From an uncultured Atopobiaceae bacterium (GTDB lineage: Bacteria > Actinomycetota > Coriobacteriia > Coriobacteriales > Atopobiaceae), in NCBI GenBank assembly GCA_944321515.1, contig CALULO010000001.1:283950-347949 (forward strand): 64,000 bases of DNA. The letters are read 5' to 3'. Positions 28,492-37,648 of the stretch are shown here, in pieces. Every line of letters starts with the position of its first letter. The stretch's first letter is position 1. The notes below the pieces were generated by a model. It saw nothing but the letters and a program-made list of their open reading frames with translations. It was not told where the DNA came from and did no database searches. The translations under genes and the position numbers were made by a program.

Positions 28492-29379
28492 CTAGTTGCT
28501 GCCGAGCAGGGCGGTGACGTCGCCGAGGACGCTCTCGAAGCTCACACCGCGAACCTGGTAGTCAGGCTGCTCCGGCGTGATCTGCATGGCGTGGCGGACG
28601 AGTTCGCTGGCAAACTGCACGGCGGAGCGCAGGTCGCGGCCGGTGAAGATAGCCGCGGTGAGGCCGGAGGCAAAGAGGTCGCCGGTGCCGTGGAGCATGA
28701 AGGGCAGAAGCTCGCCGGAGACCTCCTCCACGGCGCCGTCGCCGCCCGCCACGGCCACGTAGTTGCGGATGACCTTCTCGTCCCCGCGGACTACGCCCTT
28801 GAGGACCACGGACTTGGCGCCCATCTCAAGCAGGGCGTCGGCCATGCGGCGCACGTAGGCGTCGTCCACGTCCTGACCCTCGTAGGGGATGCCGGTGATG
28901 ATGGAGGCCTCGGTGAGGTTGGGCGTGAGCACGTCGGCGCCGTCCACGAGGCCCTTGGTGGCCTCGCACATCTCATCGGTGTAGGTGGGGTACTTGGAGC
29001 CGCCGTCACCCATCACCGGGTCTACGATGCGCAGCGCGCCCGGGTACTCGCGATAGAGGCGCAGGATGGCGTCAACCTGCTCGGCGGAGCCGAGGAAGCC
29101 GGAGTAGACGCCGTCGAGCTCGATGCCCTCCTCGCGCCAGGCGTCGAGGTACTCGCCGAGCATGGGCGTGGTGTCGTGCATGTAGAACTTGGGGAAGCGC
29201 GTGTGCGCCGAGAAGAGCGAGGTCGGCACGGGGCAGACGTCGATTCCCGCCGCAGAGAGCACGGGGATGGCGATGCCGAGGGAGCACTTTCCGTAGCCGC
29301 AGAGGTCGTGGACTGCCGCCACGCGCGGCAGGTAGCCGCCCTTGCGCTCGTACAGGTACATGTTGCTGGCTGTGTTCAT
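28492..29379 (-). CDS. Pyridoxal/pyridoxamine kinase
   Basis: A 295-residue ribokinase-fold enzyme that phosphorylates B6 vitamers as part of cofactor salvage. Seen are VAAVHDLCGYGKCSLG near the start, VYSGFLGSAEQV, RIVDPVMGDGG, LTPNLTEASIITG and the catalytic HGTGDLFASGLTAAI. Sequences of this kind are annotated pdxY or pdxK; I do not choose between them. Start ATG 29379 follows AAAGGAGA. It is divergent from purE and stands alone. Confidence 0.9.
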   Translation of the reverse strand: MNTASNMYLYERKGGYLPRVAAVHDLCGYGKCSLGIAIPVLSAAGIDVCPVPTSLFSAHTRFPKFYMHDTTPMLGEYLDAWREEGIELDGVYSGFLGSAEQVDAILRLYREYPGALRIVDPVMGDGGSKYPTYTDEMCEATKGLVDGADVLTPNLTEASIITGIPYEGQDVDDAYVRRMADALLEMGAKSVVLKGVVRGDEKVIRNYVAVAGGDGAVEEVSGELLPFMLHGTGDLFASGLTAAIFTGRDLRSAVQFASELVRHAMQITPEQPDYQVRGVSFESVLGDVTALLGSN

Positions 29380-29636
29380 GGGGTTCTCCTTTGTCCGCGG
29401 ACTGATGGACCAGCGTACAGGGCGAAAGGATAACCCTTTCCGCATATGCGTGCGCTCGGCGGGGCGGCGCTCCCCGCACGCCTGCCGGCTAGGGCGCGCC
29501 GGCCCCGGCTGGTGACGTTCTCGCCGGCGGCCTCTCCGCGTCCTCGCCGCCCCGCCTCCGCCGCATCCCCTGTTGCGGCGAATGTGTTGCCCCGCCGCGC
29601 GTTTCTCGCCGTCGGTACGCGTTCGGGCAGGTCGCG

Positions 29637-29642
29637 TATACT
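29637..29642 (+). promoter_or_regulatory. Probable -10 element of purE
   Basis: TATACT 33 bp before the purE start. The -35 region is not recognisable. The rest of the 295-bp gap between pyridoxal kinase and purE is GC-rich and I see nothing else in it beyond GTTCTCGCCGG at 29524 and TTTCTCGCCG at 29602, near-copies of the recurrent motif. Confidence 0.45.
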
Positions 29643-29674
29643 TGCCCTGTATGCGACAACGAGAGGGGAGCACA

Positions 29675-30136
29675 ATGGCAGAGCAGCCGCTCGTAGGAAT
29701 CATCATGGGTTCCAAGTCAGACATGCCGACGATGGAGGCGTGCACGGCCGAGCTCGAGGAGCTTGGGGTGCCTTACGAGCTGGTCATCGCCAGCGCGCAC
29801 CGCAACCCCGCGAAGGTCCACGAGTGGGCCGGCTCCGCGGCCGACCGCGGCCTCAAGGTCATCATTGCCGCGGCGGGCAAGGCTGCCCACCTCGGCGGCG
29901 TCGTGGCGGCCTTCACGCCGCTGCCCATCATCGGCGTGCCGATGAAGACCTCCGACCTCGGCGGCATGGACTCGCTGCTCTCCATGGTCCAGATGCCCTC
30001 TGGCGTCCCGGTGGCCTGCGTGGCCATCAACGGCGCCAAGAACGCGGCCATCTACGCCACGCAGATCCTCGGCGCCACCATGCCCGAGTACCGCGAGAAG
30101 ATCGTGGAGCTCAAGCGCCAGATGGCCGAGGCGTAG
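29675..30136 (+). CDS. purE: N5-carboxyaminoimidazole ribonucleotide mutase
   Basis: Class I PurE, which moves the carboxyl group to form CAIR in purine synthesis. It has 153 residues with the typical [18 protein letters not shown] start, [38 protein letters not shown] and [23 protein letters not shown]. Start ATG 29675 follows GAGAGGGGAG. The sortase gene begins 16 bp after the stop. No purK is in the window. Confidence 0.97.
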   Translation: MAEQPLVGIIMGSKSDMPTMEACTAELEELGVPYELVIASAHRNPAKVHEWAGSAADRGLKVIIAAAGKAAHLGGVVAAFTPLPIIGVPMKTSDLGGMDSLLSMVQMPSGVPVACVAINGAKNAAIYATQILGATMPEYREKIVELKRQMAEA

Positions 30137-30152
30137 GAGGACGGGAGCTCGG

Positions 30153-31319
30153 ATGGCCTCGCACTTCAAGCAACCAGACGAGAAGCCCCGGCGCTCCCAC
30201 GGCGCCGCGAACGCGGGCAGGCACGCCGCGGGCGCAGGTTCTTCTCGCCCGGTGGGCCGGCACGCGGCAGGAGGCGCCGACGCTGACCCGGATGTCACGC
30301 AGCCGCACCTCGGTGGCAACCCGCGCCGCGGCCTGGCCACGCCGCACGGAGGGGACGAGTCCTATCACGCCCCGGCCGCCAACCCGCACGCCGCGCACGT
30401 GACGGACCGCTCGAACGGCTATATCTCCGTCATCTCGGAGGGGCCCGGCCACGGTCGCCGCCCGCACGGCAAGCGTCGCCGTGGCGACGGCTTTGTGGAG
30501 ACGGACCCCTACGACCTTTCCGGCCGTCGCAGCAAGGATCCCAAGAAGCGCGTCGGGAGGGTCGTGTCCGTGCTGCTGTTCGTGGTGGGCATCGCGCTCA
30601 TAGCCACGGCGGCGGGGATGTGGATCTACAACCAGTGGCAGTACCACGAGCAGGACCGCATCAACGAGGAGCTGGCCACGTTCGCGGACGTCTCGGACAA
30701 CGGTACCACGCCGCCAAAGGTTGACTGGGAGGCGCTCAAGGCCGTGAACGACGAGGTCGTGGGCTGGGTTCAGATTCCCGGAACGGTGGTCAACTTCCCC
30801 GTCTACCAGGCCTCGGACAACGACAAGTACCTCCACACCAGCGCCGAGGGCACCTACTCCCTGGGCGGCCAGGTGTTTATGGACTACGAGAACACCACGC
30901 CCGGCATGGTTGACGCGCAGACCGTGATCTACGGCCACCACCTGCGCAACGGCGCCATGTTCAAGCCGGTCTCCGACATGACCAACCAGGAGATGTTCGA
31001 CAGCGTCTCCACCATCTGGTACGTGACGGAGGACGCCACCTACGAGCTTGAGCCGCTGCTGGTGTACGAGACTGACGCCTCGGACACCAGCGCCCGCACG
31101 TTCAACTTCTCCTCTGACGACGAGCTGCGCAGCTACCTCAACGGCCTGCTGTCGCGCTCGGTCACGAGCCGCTCGGACGCTGCGGACGTGATCTCCACCA
31201 CGAGCCACGTGCTCACGCTCTGCACCTGCAACTACAACAACGGCGACTCGGGCCGCACGCTGCTGGTCTGCGTGCCCAAGTCCGAGGCCGCCGGAACCGC
31301 TCAGACCACCACGGAATAG
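30153..31319 (+). CDS. Class B sortase
   Basis: A membrane-anchored transpeptidase that would attach proteins to the cell wall or pilus. It has 388 residues: a basic, His- and Gly-rich cytoplasmic region of about 130 residues, one membrane helix at about 139-159, then the catalytic domain. The active-site His is in VIYGHHLRNGAMF, the catalytic Cys is Cys359 in LTLCTCNY, and the Arg is Arg368 in DSGRTLLV. The long cytoplasmic leader is unusual. Its place inside the purE-purF cluster is odd; an obvious substrate is the large surface protein at 50.8 kb, but this is inference. Confidence 0.9.
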   Translation: MASHFKQPDEKPRRSHGAANAGRHAAGAGSSRPVGRHAAGGADADPDVTQPHLGGNPRRGLATPHGGDESYHAPAANPHAAHVTDRSNGYISVISEGPGHGRRPHGKRRRGDGFVETDPYDLSGRRSKDPKKRVGRVVSVLLFVVGIALIATAAGMWIYNQWQYHEQDRINEELATFADVSDNGTTPPKVDWEALKAVNDEVVGWVQIPGTVVNFPVYQASDNDKYLHTSAEGTYSLGGQVFMDYENTTPGMVDAQTVIYGHHLRNGAMFKPVSDMTNQEMFDSVSTIWYVTEDATYELEPLLVYETDASDTSARTFNFSSDDELRSYLNGLLSRSVTSRSDAADVISTTSHVLTLCTCNYNNGDSGRTLLVCVPKSEAAGTAQTTTE

Positions 31320-31329
31320 GGGGAGAGAC

Positions 31330-32871
31330 TTGCTAGACGTGACGCCGCTTGACGAGCGAGGCACCGCAGGCGAGAGGGACGACAAGCTCCACGAGGAGTG
31401 CGGCGTCTTCGGCGTGTGGGCGCCCGGGCGGGACGTGGCCCGCATTACCTACTTTGCCCTGCGCGCGCTGCAGCACCGCGGGCAGGAGTCGGCGGGCATC
31501 GCCGTGGGCGACGGGAAGACCGTCCTCATCCGCAAGGACCTGGGCCTGGTGACGCAGGTCTTCTCCGACGACGACCTCTCCGCCATGCCCGGCAAGGTGG
31601 CCTGCGGGCACTGCCGCTATGGCACCGCCGGCGCCAAGGGCTGGGAGTCCGCCCAGCCGCACCTCTCCACCATCGACGACATCATCATCGCGCTGGCGCA
31701 CAACGGCACGCTGGTCAACTTCGACGACCTGCGCCGCGAGCTCATCGAGATGGGTATCCCGTTCAGGTCCAACACGGACTCCGAGGTGGCGGCGCGCCTC
31801 ATCGGCTACTTCACGCAGCGCAGCCACCGTCTGCGCACGGGCATCGCGCACACGATGCGCATGCTCGAGGGCGGCTATGCGATGGTGCTCGTGCGCGAGA
31901 ACGCGCTCTATGCGTTCCGCGACCCGCACGGCATCCGGCCGCTGGTGCTGGGACGTCTTGGCGATGACGGCTGGGTTGTCGCCAGCGAGACCTGCGCGCT
32001 GGACATCTCCGGTGCCACCTTCGTGCGGGAGGTGGAGCCCGGCGAGATCATCCGCATCTCCGACGACGGCATCCGCTCCGAGCGCGGCTGCAGGGCGCTC
32101 TCGCCGGCCAACTGCATCTTCGAGCACGTGTACTTCTCGCGCCCTGACTCGGTGAAGGACGGCACGAGCTTCTACCTCATGCGCCACAACATGGGTCGCC
32201 GCCTCGCGCAGGAGACGCCCGTCGACGCCGACCTGGTGATCTCCGTGCCCGACTCGGGCACGCCGGCGGCCGAGGGCTTTGCCCAGGAGCTGGGGATCCC
32301 GTTTGGCACGGGCCTCATCAAGAACCGCTACGTGGCTCGCACCTTCATCCAGCCCACGCAGGAGCTGCGTCAGATGGGCGTGCGCCTCAAGCTCAACGCG
32401 CTGCCGGACGTGGTGCGCGGCAAGCGCCTGGTCATGGTTGACGACTCCATCGTCCGCGGCACCACGAGCCGGCAGATCGTGCGTATGCTCAAGGCGGCCG
32501 GCGCCGTCGAGGTGCACGTGCGCTCGGCATCGCCGATGGTCATGTGGCCGTGCTTCTACGGCATCGACACGGGCAGCCAGGATCAGCTCATCGCCGCGAG
32601 CAACACGCTCGAGGAGATTCGCGCCCACATCGAGGCGGACTCCGTGGGGTTCCTCTCCACCGAGGGGCTTCTCGCCTGCGTGCCCGGCGGCACGGACGGC
32701 ACCTGCGGCTACTGCAAGGCCTGCTTCACCGGCGAGTACCCCGTGGAGATACCGCACTCGTTCTGGAAGGAGCGCTTCCTGCCCGGCTATGAGCCCAACA
32801 ACCTGACCCCCGCGTCAGAGACCTCTCAGATGTCCCTCGAGGAGGCCGAGAAGGCGCTCTCGCAGGAGTAA
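31330..32871 (+). CDS. purF: Amidophosphoribosyltransferase
   Basis: First committed step of purine synthesis: makes phosphoribosylamine from PRPP and glutamine. It has 513 residues. The N-terminal nucleophile is Cys24 in HEECGVFG after a 23-residue propeptide that must be removed. The PRPP site is VMVDDSIVRGTTS. Cys residues near the C-terminus (TCGYCKACF) fit the Fe-S form of the enzyme. Start is TTG 31330, with GGGGAG four bases upstream directly behind the sortase stop; GTG 31339 is the alternative. Confidence 0.96.
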   Translation: MLDVTPLDERGTAGERDDKLHEECGVFGVWAPGRDVARITYFALRALQHRGQESAGIAVGDGKTVLIRKDLGLVTQVFSDDDLSAMPGKVACGHCRYGTAGAKGWESAQPHLSTIDDIIIALAHNGTLVNFDDLRRELIEMGIPFRSNTDSEVAARLIGYFTQRSHRLRTGIAHTMRMLEGGYAMVLVRENALYAFRDPHGIRPLVLGRLGDDGWVVASETCALDISGATFVREVEPGEIIRISDDGIRSERGCRALSPANCIFEHVYFSRPDSVKDGTSFYLMRHNMGRRLAQETPVDADLVISVPDSGTPAAEGFAQELGIPFGTGLIKNRYVARTFIQPTQELRQMGVRLKLNALPDVVRGKRLVMVDDSIVRGTTSRQIVRMLKAAGAVEVHVRSASPMVMWPCFYGIDTGSQDQLIAASNTLEEIRAHIEADSVGFLSTEGLLACVPGGTDGTCGYCKACFTGEYPVEIPHSFWKERFLPGYEPNNLTPASETSQMSLEEAEKALSQE

Positions 32872-32878
32872 TCAGGGC

Positions 32879-32920
32879 CGCGGGACCGGGGCCGAGTCGC
32901 CGCCCGCCGGTCCCGCGTTG
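32879..32920 (+). terminator. Hairpin between purF and purM
   Basis: CGCGGGACCGG (32879-32889) pairs exactly with CCGGTCCCGCG (32907-32917), followed only by TTG. It may be a partial terminator or an mRNA-stabilising hairpin that sets the purF:purM ratio. Confidence 0.5.
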
Positions 32921-32959
32921 CCAGCCTACGTTGTCAATCCACCCAGAAAGGGGAGCAAG

Positions 32960-34045
32960 ATGGCCGAGAAGCCCAGCACCAAGCACGTGAGCTACGAGGA
33001 CGCCGGCGTCGACACCGCCGAGGGCGCTCGCGCGGTCGACGCGATCAAGGCGGCCGTGGCTAGCACCAACCGTCCCGAGGTGGTGAGCGAGCTGGGCGGC
33101 TTTGGCTCGTGCTTCTCCATGAAGGCGTTCAAGGACATGGAGGACCCGATCCTGGTGTCCGGCACGGACGGCGTGGGCACCAAGCTGGCCATCGCGCAGC
33201 TGCTCGACCGTCACGAGACGGTGGGCGAGGACCTGGTGGCCATGTGCGTGGACGACGTGGTGCCGGTGGGCGCCGAGCCGCTCTTCTTCCTGGACTACGT
33301 GGCCATCGGCAAGCTGCGCGCTGAGCACGTGGCCAAGATCGTGAGCGGCATCGCCGAGGGCTGCCGCAAGTCCGGCTGTGCGCTCGTGGGCGGCGAGATG
33401 GCCGAGCACCCCGGCGTCATGGCTGCCGACGACTATGACCTCGCCGGCTTCGTGGTGGGCGTGGTGGATCGGCCCAAGATGATCGGGCCGGAGAAGGTCA
33501 AGGTGGGCGACGTCATCCTGGGCCTGCCGAGCTCCGGCATCCACTCCAACGGCTACTCGCTGGTGCGCAAGGTCGCCATTGAGGGCCGTACGGTTGAGGA
33601 GCTCGAGACGCCGCTGGACGAGCTGGGCGGCGAGTCCCTGGCCGACGCAGTGATGCGCCCGACCACCATCTACGCCGGCGGCCTGATCCGCGCGCTGCGC
33701 GCCGGCGCCCCCATCCACGCGATGGCGCACATCACCGGCGGCGGCATCACGGAGAACCTGGACCGCGCCATGCCCGACGGGGTTGACGCGCTGGTCTACC
33801 GCGGCGGCGAGGAGGGCCCGGCGTGGGACATTCCCCCGGTCATCACCTACATGATCCGCGAGGCGGGGCTCACCACGGAGGAGGCCTACCGCACGTTCAA
33901 CATGGGCGTGGGCATGGCCATCGTCTGCGCGCCCGAGGACGAGGCCGCGGTGCGCTCGGCCCTCGAGGAGCAGGGCTTCGCCCCGTTCCGCGTGGGCGAG
34001 TGCGTGCCCGGCTCCGGGAAGGTGGTGTACGACGATGAGCGGTAG
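32960..34045 (+). CDS. purM: Phosphoribosylformylglycinamidine cyclo-ligase
   Basis: AIR synthetase, closing the imidazole ring. It has 361 residues. Visible motifs are VSYEDAGVDTAEGARAVDAI, LVSGTDGVGTKLAIA, DDVVPVGAEPLFFLDY, LVGGEMAEHPGVM, LPSSGIHSNGYSLVR, MAHITGGGITENL and the MGVGMAIVC segment. Start ATG 32960 follows AAAGGGGAG. It overlaps purN by 11 bp, so the two are translationally coupled. Confidence 0.98.
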   Translation: MAEKPSTKHVSYEDAGVDTAEGARAVDAIKAAVASTNRPEVVSELGGFGSCFSMKAFKDMEDPILVSGTDGVGTKLAIAQLLDRHETVGEDLVAMCVDDVVPVGAEPLFFLDYVAIGKLRAEHVAKIVSGIAEGCRKSGCALVGGEMAEHPGVMAADDYDLAGFVVGVVDRPKMIGPEKVKVGDVILGLPSSGIHSNGYSLVRKVAIEGRTVEELETPLDELGGESLADAVMRPTTIYAGGLIRALRAGAPIHAMAHITGGGITENLDRAMPDGVDALVYRGGEEGPAWDIPPVITYMIREAGLTTEEAYRTFNMGVGMAIVCAPEDEAAVRSALEEQGFAPFRVGECVPGSGKVVYDDER

Positions 34046-34673
34046 CAGCTCCGATCGCGCCCCGCTCAAGCTGGGCGTGCTGATCTCCGGAAGCGGCACC
34101 AACCTGCAGGCGCTTATCGACCGCATTTCCGATGGCAGCCTGAACGCGCGCATTGGCCTGGTGGTGAGCTCGCGCCCGAGCGCCTATGGCCTCAAGCGCG
34201 CCGAGGCGGCCGGCATCCAGACGCTGACGCTCAGCAAGGAGATCTACGCGGACCCCATTGCCGCCGACGAGGTCATTGCCACCGAGCTCAAGGCCCATGG
34301 CTGTGAGTACGTCATCATGGCCGGCTACATGCGCATGGTTCACGAGCCGCTGCTTGCGGCCTTCCCCAACCGCGTGGTCAACATCCATCCGGCCCTGCTG
34401 CCCAGCTTCAAGGGCGCGCACGCCATCCAGGACGCCTTTGACTACGGCGTCAAGGTGACGGGCGTGACCGTCCACTTTGCCGACGACAAGTACGACTGCG
34501 GCCCCATCATCGCCCAGCGCCCGCTGACGGTGGAAGAGGGCTGGGACGTGGACGAGCTCGAGGCCCACATCCATGAGATAGAGCACGAGCTCTACCCCGA
34601 GGTCGTCGGTCTTCTCGCCGCAGGGCGCGTCCACGTAGGGGAGAACGGCAAGGTCTCGGTAGACCCGCAGTAG
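34035..34673 (+). CDS. purN: Phosphoribosylglycinamide formyltransferase
   Basis: Transfers a formyl group from 10-formyl-THF to GAR. It has 212 residues with LGVLISGSGTNLQALI, IMAGYMRMV, the catalytic NIHPALLPSFKGAHAIQDA (Asn and His) and GVTVHFADDKYDCGPIIAQ with the catalytic Asp. The order purM-purN in an overlapping pair is common. A strong terminator follows. Confidence 0.97.
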   Translation: MSGSSSDRAPLKLGVLISGSGTNLQALIDRISDGSLNARIGLVVSSRPSAYGLKRAEAAGIQTLTLSKEIYADPIAADEVIATELKAHGCEYVIMAGYMRMVHEPLLAAFPNRVVNIHPALLPSFKGAHAIQDAFDYGVKVTGVTVHFADDKYDCGPIIAQRPLTVEEGWDVDELEAHIHEIEHELYPEVVGLLAAGRVHVGENGKVSVDPQ

Positions 34674-34705
34674 CGACGCGCGACCATACCCGTTGCGATC
34701 CTGCA

Positions 34706-34746
34706 CACCCCGCCGACCCGTTCCCTCGGGCCGGCGGGGTGCTTTT
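34706..34746 (+). terminator. Terminator after purN
   Basis: A 15-bp stem, CACCCCGCCGACCCG (34706-34720) with CGGGCCGGCGGGGTG (34727-34741), with one mismatch and followed by CTTTT. Confidence 0.88.
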
Positions 34747-34960
34747 CCGCAGCGACCTTCAACGATTGGCGGAGAAGCTGCTTTAGTAGCGAGTGAGCCG
34801 TGGGATGCCGCGAAGCCGCTCTCTAAGAAGCCCATCGCCTAATGCGACAAATACATGCGTTGCGTAACGGAGCGGTTCAACTTGTCCACAAACATGTACA
34901 TTGGGTTTTTGAGCGGCATCTCGCTCGCTGAACTCGCAACGCGCATTGGTGGTTGGTTTT

Positions 34961-35725
34961 ATGGCAAAGCAAATAAAGGATTTGACGTCTCTCCTTACCT
35001 CGGGCACAAAGACCAACCCGCTTCACCTGCAGATCGCCGACCTTCTGCGCGAAAGGATCTACTCCAAGGCGTGGCCTCCTGCCACAAAAATCCCTTCTGA
35101 GCACGAGCTCGTTGCTATGTTCAGCGTTTCTCGCGGAACTGTCCGCAAGGCACTCAAGGCGCTCGTTGACGAAGGCCTTCTGGTTCAGGTTCACGGCAAG
35201 GGGACCTTTGTGGCCAAGCCGAGCGTCTCCCACGCCTCCGGCGATAGGCCCCTCTCGTTTGCAGAGTCCCTTCGCCGGCAGGGCATGAACTTCAAGACCC
35301 ACGTCATAGAGAAGCGCGTGACCGTGCCGCCCGTTGAGGTTGCCCATGGCCTAGGGCTAGCGCCGGGGGACCCATCTCTTTTCGTGAGGCGTCTGAGGAC
35401 TGTAGACAGCGCCCCCGTCTTGTGTCAGGAGAGCTGGTCAAACCTCATAGCCTGTCCAGGACTAGCCGACGTCGACTTTACGAAGACGTCAATGTTTGAT
35501 GCCGTGCAGCAATGCTCAGGCAGAAGAATCTCCTGCTCGCACATGCGCTATACGGCAAGGGTGGCCGGCAAGGAGCACTCGGCGCTGCTTGACTGTGATG
35601 AGACCGCGGCCGTACTCGTCCTGGAGCAGAAGATCTGCCTTGAGGGCGGGACGTTCATCGAGTGGAGCACCACGTGGTTCCCGCCCGGACACGTGCTCAC
35701 CGGCGTTGTTGCTCAGCCGCGCTAA
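34961..35725 (+). CDS. GntR family regulator (HutC/UTRA type)
   Basis: A 254-residue repressor-type protein. The winged helix is at about residues 20-85 (PLHLQIADLLRERIYSK, IPSEHELVAMFSVSRGTVRK, GKGTFVA); the effector domain is a UTRA fold from about 95 to 245. UTRA proteins usually sense sugar phosphates or related small molecules. Start ATG 34961 has GGTGGTTGG upstream, a modest site. It lies just before the PTS operon on the same strand and is its likely regulator. Codon use is a little less GC-rich than in the pur genes. Confidence 0.88.
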   Translation: MAKQIKDLTSLLTSGTKTNPLHLQIADLLRERIYSKAWPPATKIPSEHELVAMFSVSRGTVRKALKALVDEGLLVQVHGKGTFVAKPSVSHASGDRPLSFAESLRRQGMNFKTHVIEKRVTVPPVEVAHGLGLAPGDPSLFVRRLRTVDSAPVLCQESWSNLIACPGLADVDFTKTSMFDAVQQCSGRRISCSHMRYTARVAGKEHSALLDCDETAAVLVLEQKICLEGGTFIEWSTTWFPPGHVLTGVVAQPR

Positions 35726-35825
35726 TGTGCGAGTAGCACAAAACACCTTACCATGCAAGTGCTCTTTTTGAGAACAACCGTTCACGGTAAAAAAACAACC
35801 GTTGGCGTAACTCCATCGCACTTAA

Positions 35826-35864
35826 TTCACTAAGACGTCCTATCTCGTGTATACAAGTGCTTGT
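35826..35864 (+). promoter_or_regulatory. Promoter and operator-like palindrome of the PTS operon
   Basis: TTCACT (35826-35831) and TATACA (35850-35855) are 18 bp apart. The palindrome ACAAGTGCTTGT (35853-35864) overlaps the end of the -10 and the expected start point, as expected for a repressor site. A repeated ACAACCGTT lies upstream at about 35774 and 35794. The 34674-34960 and 35726-35946 gaps otherwise hold only terminator and leader sequence. Confidence 0.5.
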
Positions 35865-35946
35865 TCACTTTGAGAAGTACAACTGCTCATAAGTGGATGG
35901 TAAATCGCTTCACTTGTGTGTACCAGCGGATATCGAGGAGCAGTGC

Positions 35947-36651
35947 ATGGAGAAGATCAAGCTCAGGAAGCCGTTCTTTGTCGTCAACCCCAAGTCCTAT
36001 CTGTACGGCGAGGAGATCTACAAGCTTGCCAAGAAGACGGACGAGCTCTGCGAGAAGTACGACTTTGACTGCCTCTTCACTGCTCAGCTCATTGACCTTC
36101 CCAAGATCATCGCCGACTGCCCGCACCTCGTGCCCTGCGCGCAGTTCATGGAGAGCCTGAAGCCGGGCCGCGGCATGGGCCACGTTCTGCCTGAGGCCCT
36201 GGCCGCCGCAGGCGTGAAGGCCACCTTCCTCAACCACGCCGAGAACCCCATGACCGTCCACGAGCTTGCCGCTACCATCGCTCGTGCCAACGAGGTCGGC
36301 ATCCTGACCGTCGTCTGCGCCGACTCTGTCGAGGAGGGCAAGGCCATCGCCGAGCTTCACCCCGACGTCATGGTCTGTGAGCTCACGAGCCTCATCGGCA
36401 CCGGCCAGGTCGCCGGCGAGGACTACATGCGCGGCTCCACCGAGGCTGTTAAGGCCGTCTCCCCTGAGACGCAGGTTCTGCAGGCTGCTGGCATCCACTC
36501 TGGCGCTAACGTCTACGACGCCATCAAGTACGGCGCCGATGGCACGGGCGGCACCTCCGGCATCGTTGCTGCCGAGGACCCCTTCGCCACGCTGGACGAG
36601 ATGTTCGAGGCTCTGGACCGCGCCCGCACCGACTTCTGCAAGGAGGACTAG
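35947..36651 (+). CDS. Triosephosphate isomerase-like sugar-phosphate isomerase
   Basis: A 234-residue TIM-barrel protein. TIM catalytic positions are kept: Asn14 and Lys16 in VVNPKS, His in FLNHAENPMT, Glu in VCELTSLIGTG, and the phosphate loop GTGGTSGIV. Overall it is diverged from housekeeping TpiA and close in style to TIM homologues that act on four- or five-carbon ketose phosphates (for example the erythrulose-1-phosphate isomerases of erythritol pathways). Start ATG 35947 follows GAGGAG. It is the first gene of the PTS operon, so it probably isomerises the phosphorylated product of transport or the aldolase product. Confidence 0.75.
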   Translation: MEKIKLRKPFFVVNPKSYLYGEEIYKLAKKTDELCEKYDFDCLFTAQLIDLPKIIADCPHLVPCAQFMESLKPGRGMGHVLPEALAAAGVKATFLNHAENPMTVHELAATIARANEVGILTVVCADSVEEGKAIAELHPDVMVCELTSLIGTGQVAGEDYMRGSTEAVKAVSPETQVLQAAGIHSGANVYDAIKYGADGTGGTSGIVAAEDPFATLDEMFEALDRARTDFCKED

Positions 36652-36654
36652 CAG

Positions 36655-37176
36655 ATGGCAGTCTACAAGGACGTTATCAAGGTCAGCACCCTTGAGGGCA
36701 AGCCCACCTACCTGGACGTCACCGAGGGCGTCGAGAACATTGTGAAGGCCAGTGGTATCAAGGAGGGTATCGTCACCGTCATCTCCTGCCACACCACCTG
36801 CGCGGTCTTCTCTGAGGAGTACGACCACGACCACACCCCGACGGGTGACACCTTCCTGCAGGCTGACCTCTCTGACGGCCTCGAGAAGATTTTCCCCGAG
36901 CAGCATGACTGGAGCACCTACCGCTACCCGGGCCTGGACCACTTCGAGGAGGTCGAGTCTTGGCCTAATCCCGAGCAGTACCTGCCCAATATGGATCGTC
37001 GCATGCTCTGGAACGGCGACGCCCACCTGCGTTCCACCCTTATCGGCTCCAATCAGACCTTCGAGGTTGCCGACGGCCACCTCGAGATGAACGGCCTGGC
37101 CAGCATCTTCTTTGTTGATTACGATCGCACCCGCGAGCGTAACCGTAAGGTCAAGGTTGTCGTCATCGGCGAGTAG
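36655..37176 (+). CDS. YjbQ family protein (UPF0047)
   Basis: A 173-residue protein of the YjbQ family, with GIVTVISCHTTCAVFSEEYD, the metal-binding GDAHLRSTLIGSNQTFEV segment and FVDYDRTRERNRKVKVVVIGE at the end. The family has a trimeric barrel with His and Cys clusters; E. coli YjbQ has weak thiamine-phosphate synthase activity, but the true role is open. It starts 3 bp after the isomerase and is tightly coupled. Association with a sugar PTS hints at a role on a phosphorylated sugar. Confidence 0.8.
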   Translation: MAVYKDVIKVSTLEGKPTYLDVTEGVENIVKASGIKEGIVTVISCHTTCAVFSEEYDHDHTPTGDTFLQADLSDGLEKIFPEQHDWSTYRYPGLDHFEEVESWPNPEQYLPNMDRRMLWNGDAHLRSTLIGSNQTFEVADGHLEMNGLASIFFVDYDRTRERNRKVKVVVIGE

Positions 37177-37291
37177 CCTCGACAGCCTGCCTGAACCCTC
37201 CGCGGGCGTGCGCGCCCGCGGGGCTTGGAGGGCCCAAAGAGGGGTAGGGTATTCGTATTCGTTTTTTGAAGGCATTGAAAGGAGAGAAGTA

Positions 37292-37576
37292 ATGAAGAAG
37301 ATCGTGGTTGCTTGTGGCTCTGGTGTTGCTACCTCCACCGCCGTTGGCTCTAAGATCAAGGACCTCCTTGACTCCAACGGCCTTGCCGGTACCTACCACA
37401 TCGTGCAGTGCGCCATCGCCGAGGCTCCGTCTCAGTGCGCCGACGCTGAACTGCTCGTCGCCACCACCGTCCCGCCTGCGGACCTCAAGTGCGACTTCGT
37501 CAGCGGTCTGCCGTTCCTGACTGGCATGGGCCGTGCCGACGCCGAGAGGAAGATCGTGGAGATCGTCTCCAAGTAG
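37292..37576 (+). CDS. PTS galactitol-type EIIB component
   Basis: A 94-residue cytoplasmic phosphocarrier. It starts MKKIVVACGSGVATST, where the Cys in ACGSG is the phosphorylation site and the loop matches the galactitol/ascorbate IIB family. It passes phosphate from EIIA (40677-41150) to the sugar bound by EIIC. Start ATG 37292 follows AAAGGAGAGAAG. Confidence 0.9.
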   Translation: MKKIVVACGSGVATSTAVGSKIKDLLDSNGLAGTYHIVQCAIAEAPSQCADAELLVATTVPPADLKCDFVSGLPFLTGMGRADAERKIVEIVSK

Positions 37577-37648
37577 CTTCTTGTCGGCACGGCAAACCAA
37601 TCGTCGTTGGCGCGCCCTGAAGCGCCAACCTAACGAGAGTGAGAATCA

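Noticed and set aside
35894..35912. A catabolite-response (cre) site before the PTS operon
   Set aside because: Only the central AAATCGCTT resembles the consensus; both outer parts mismatch.
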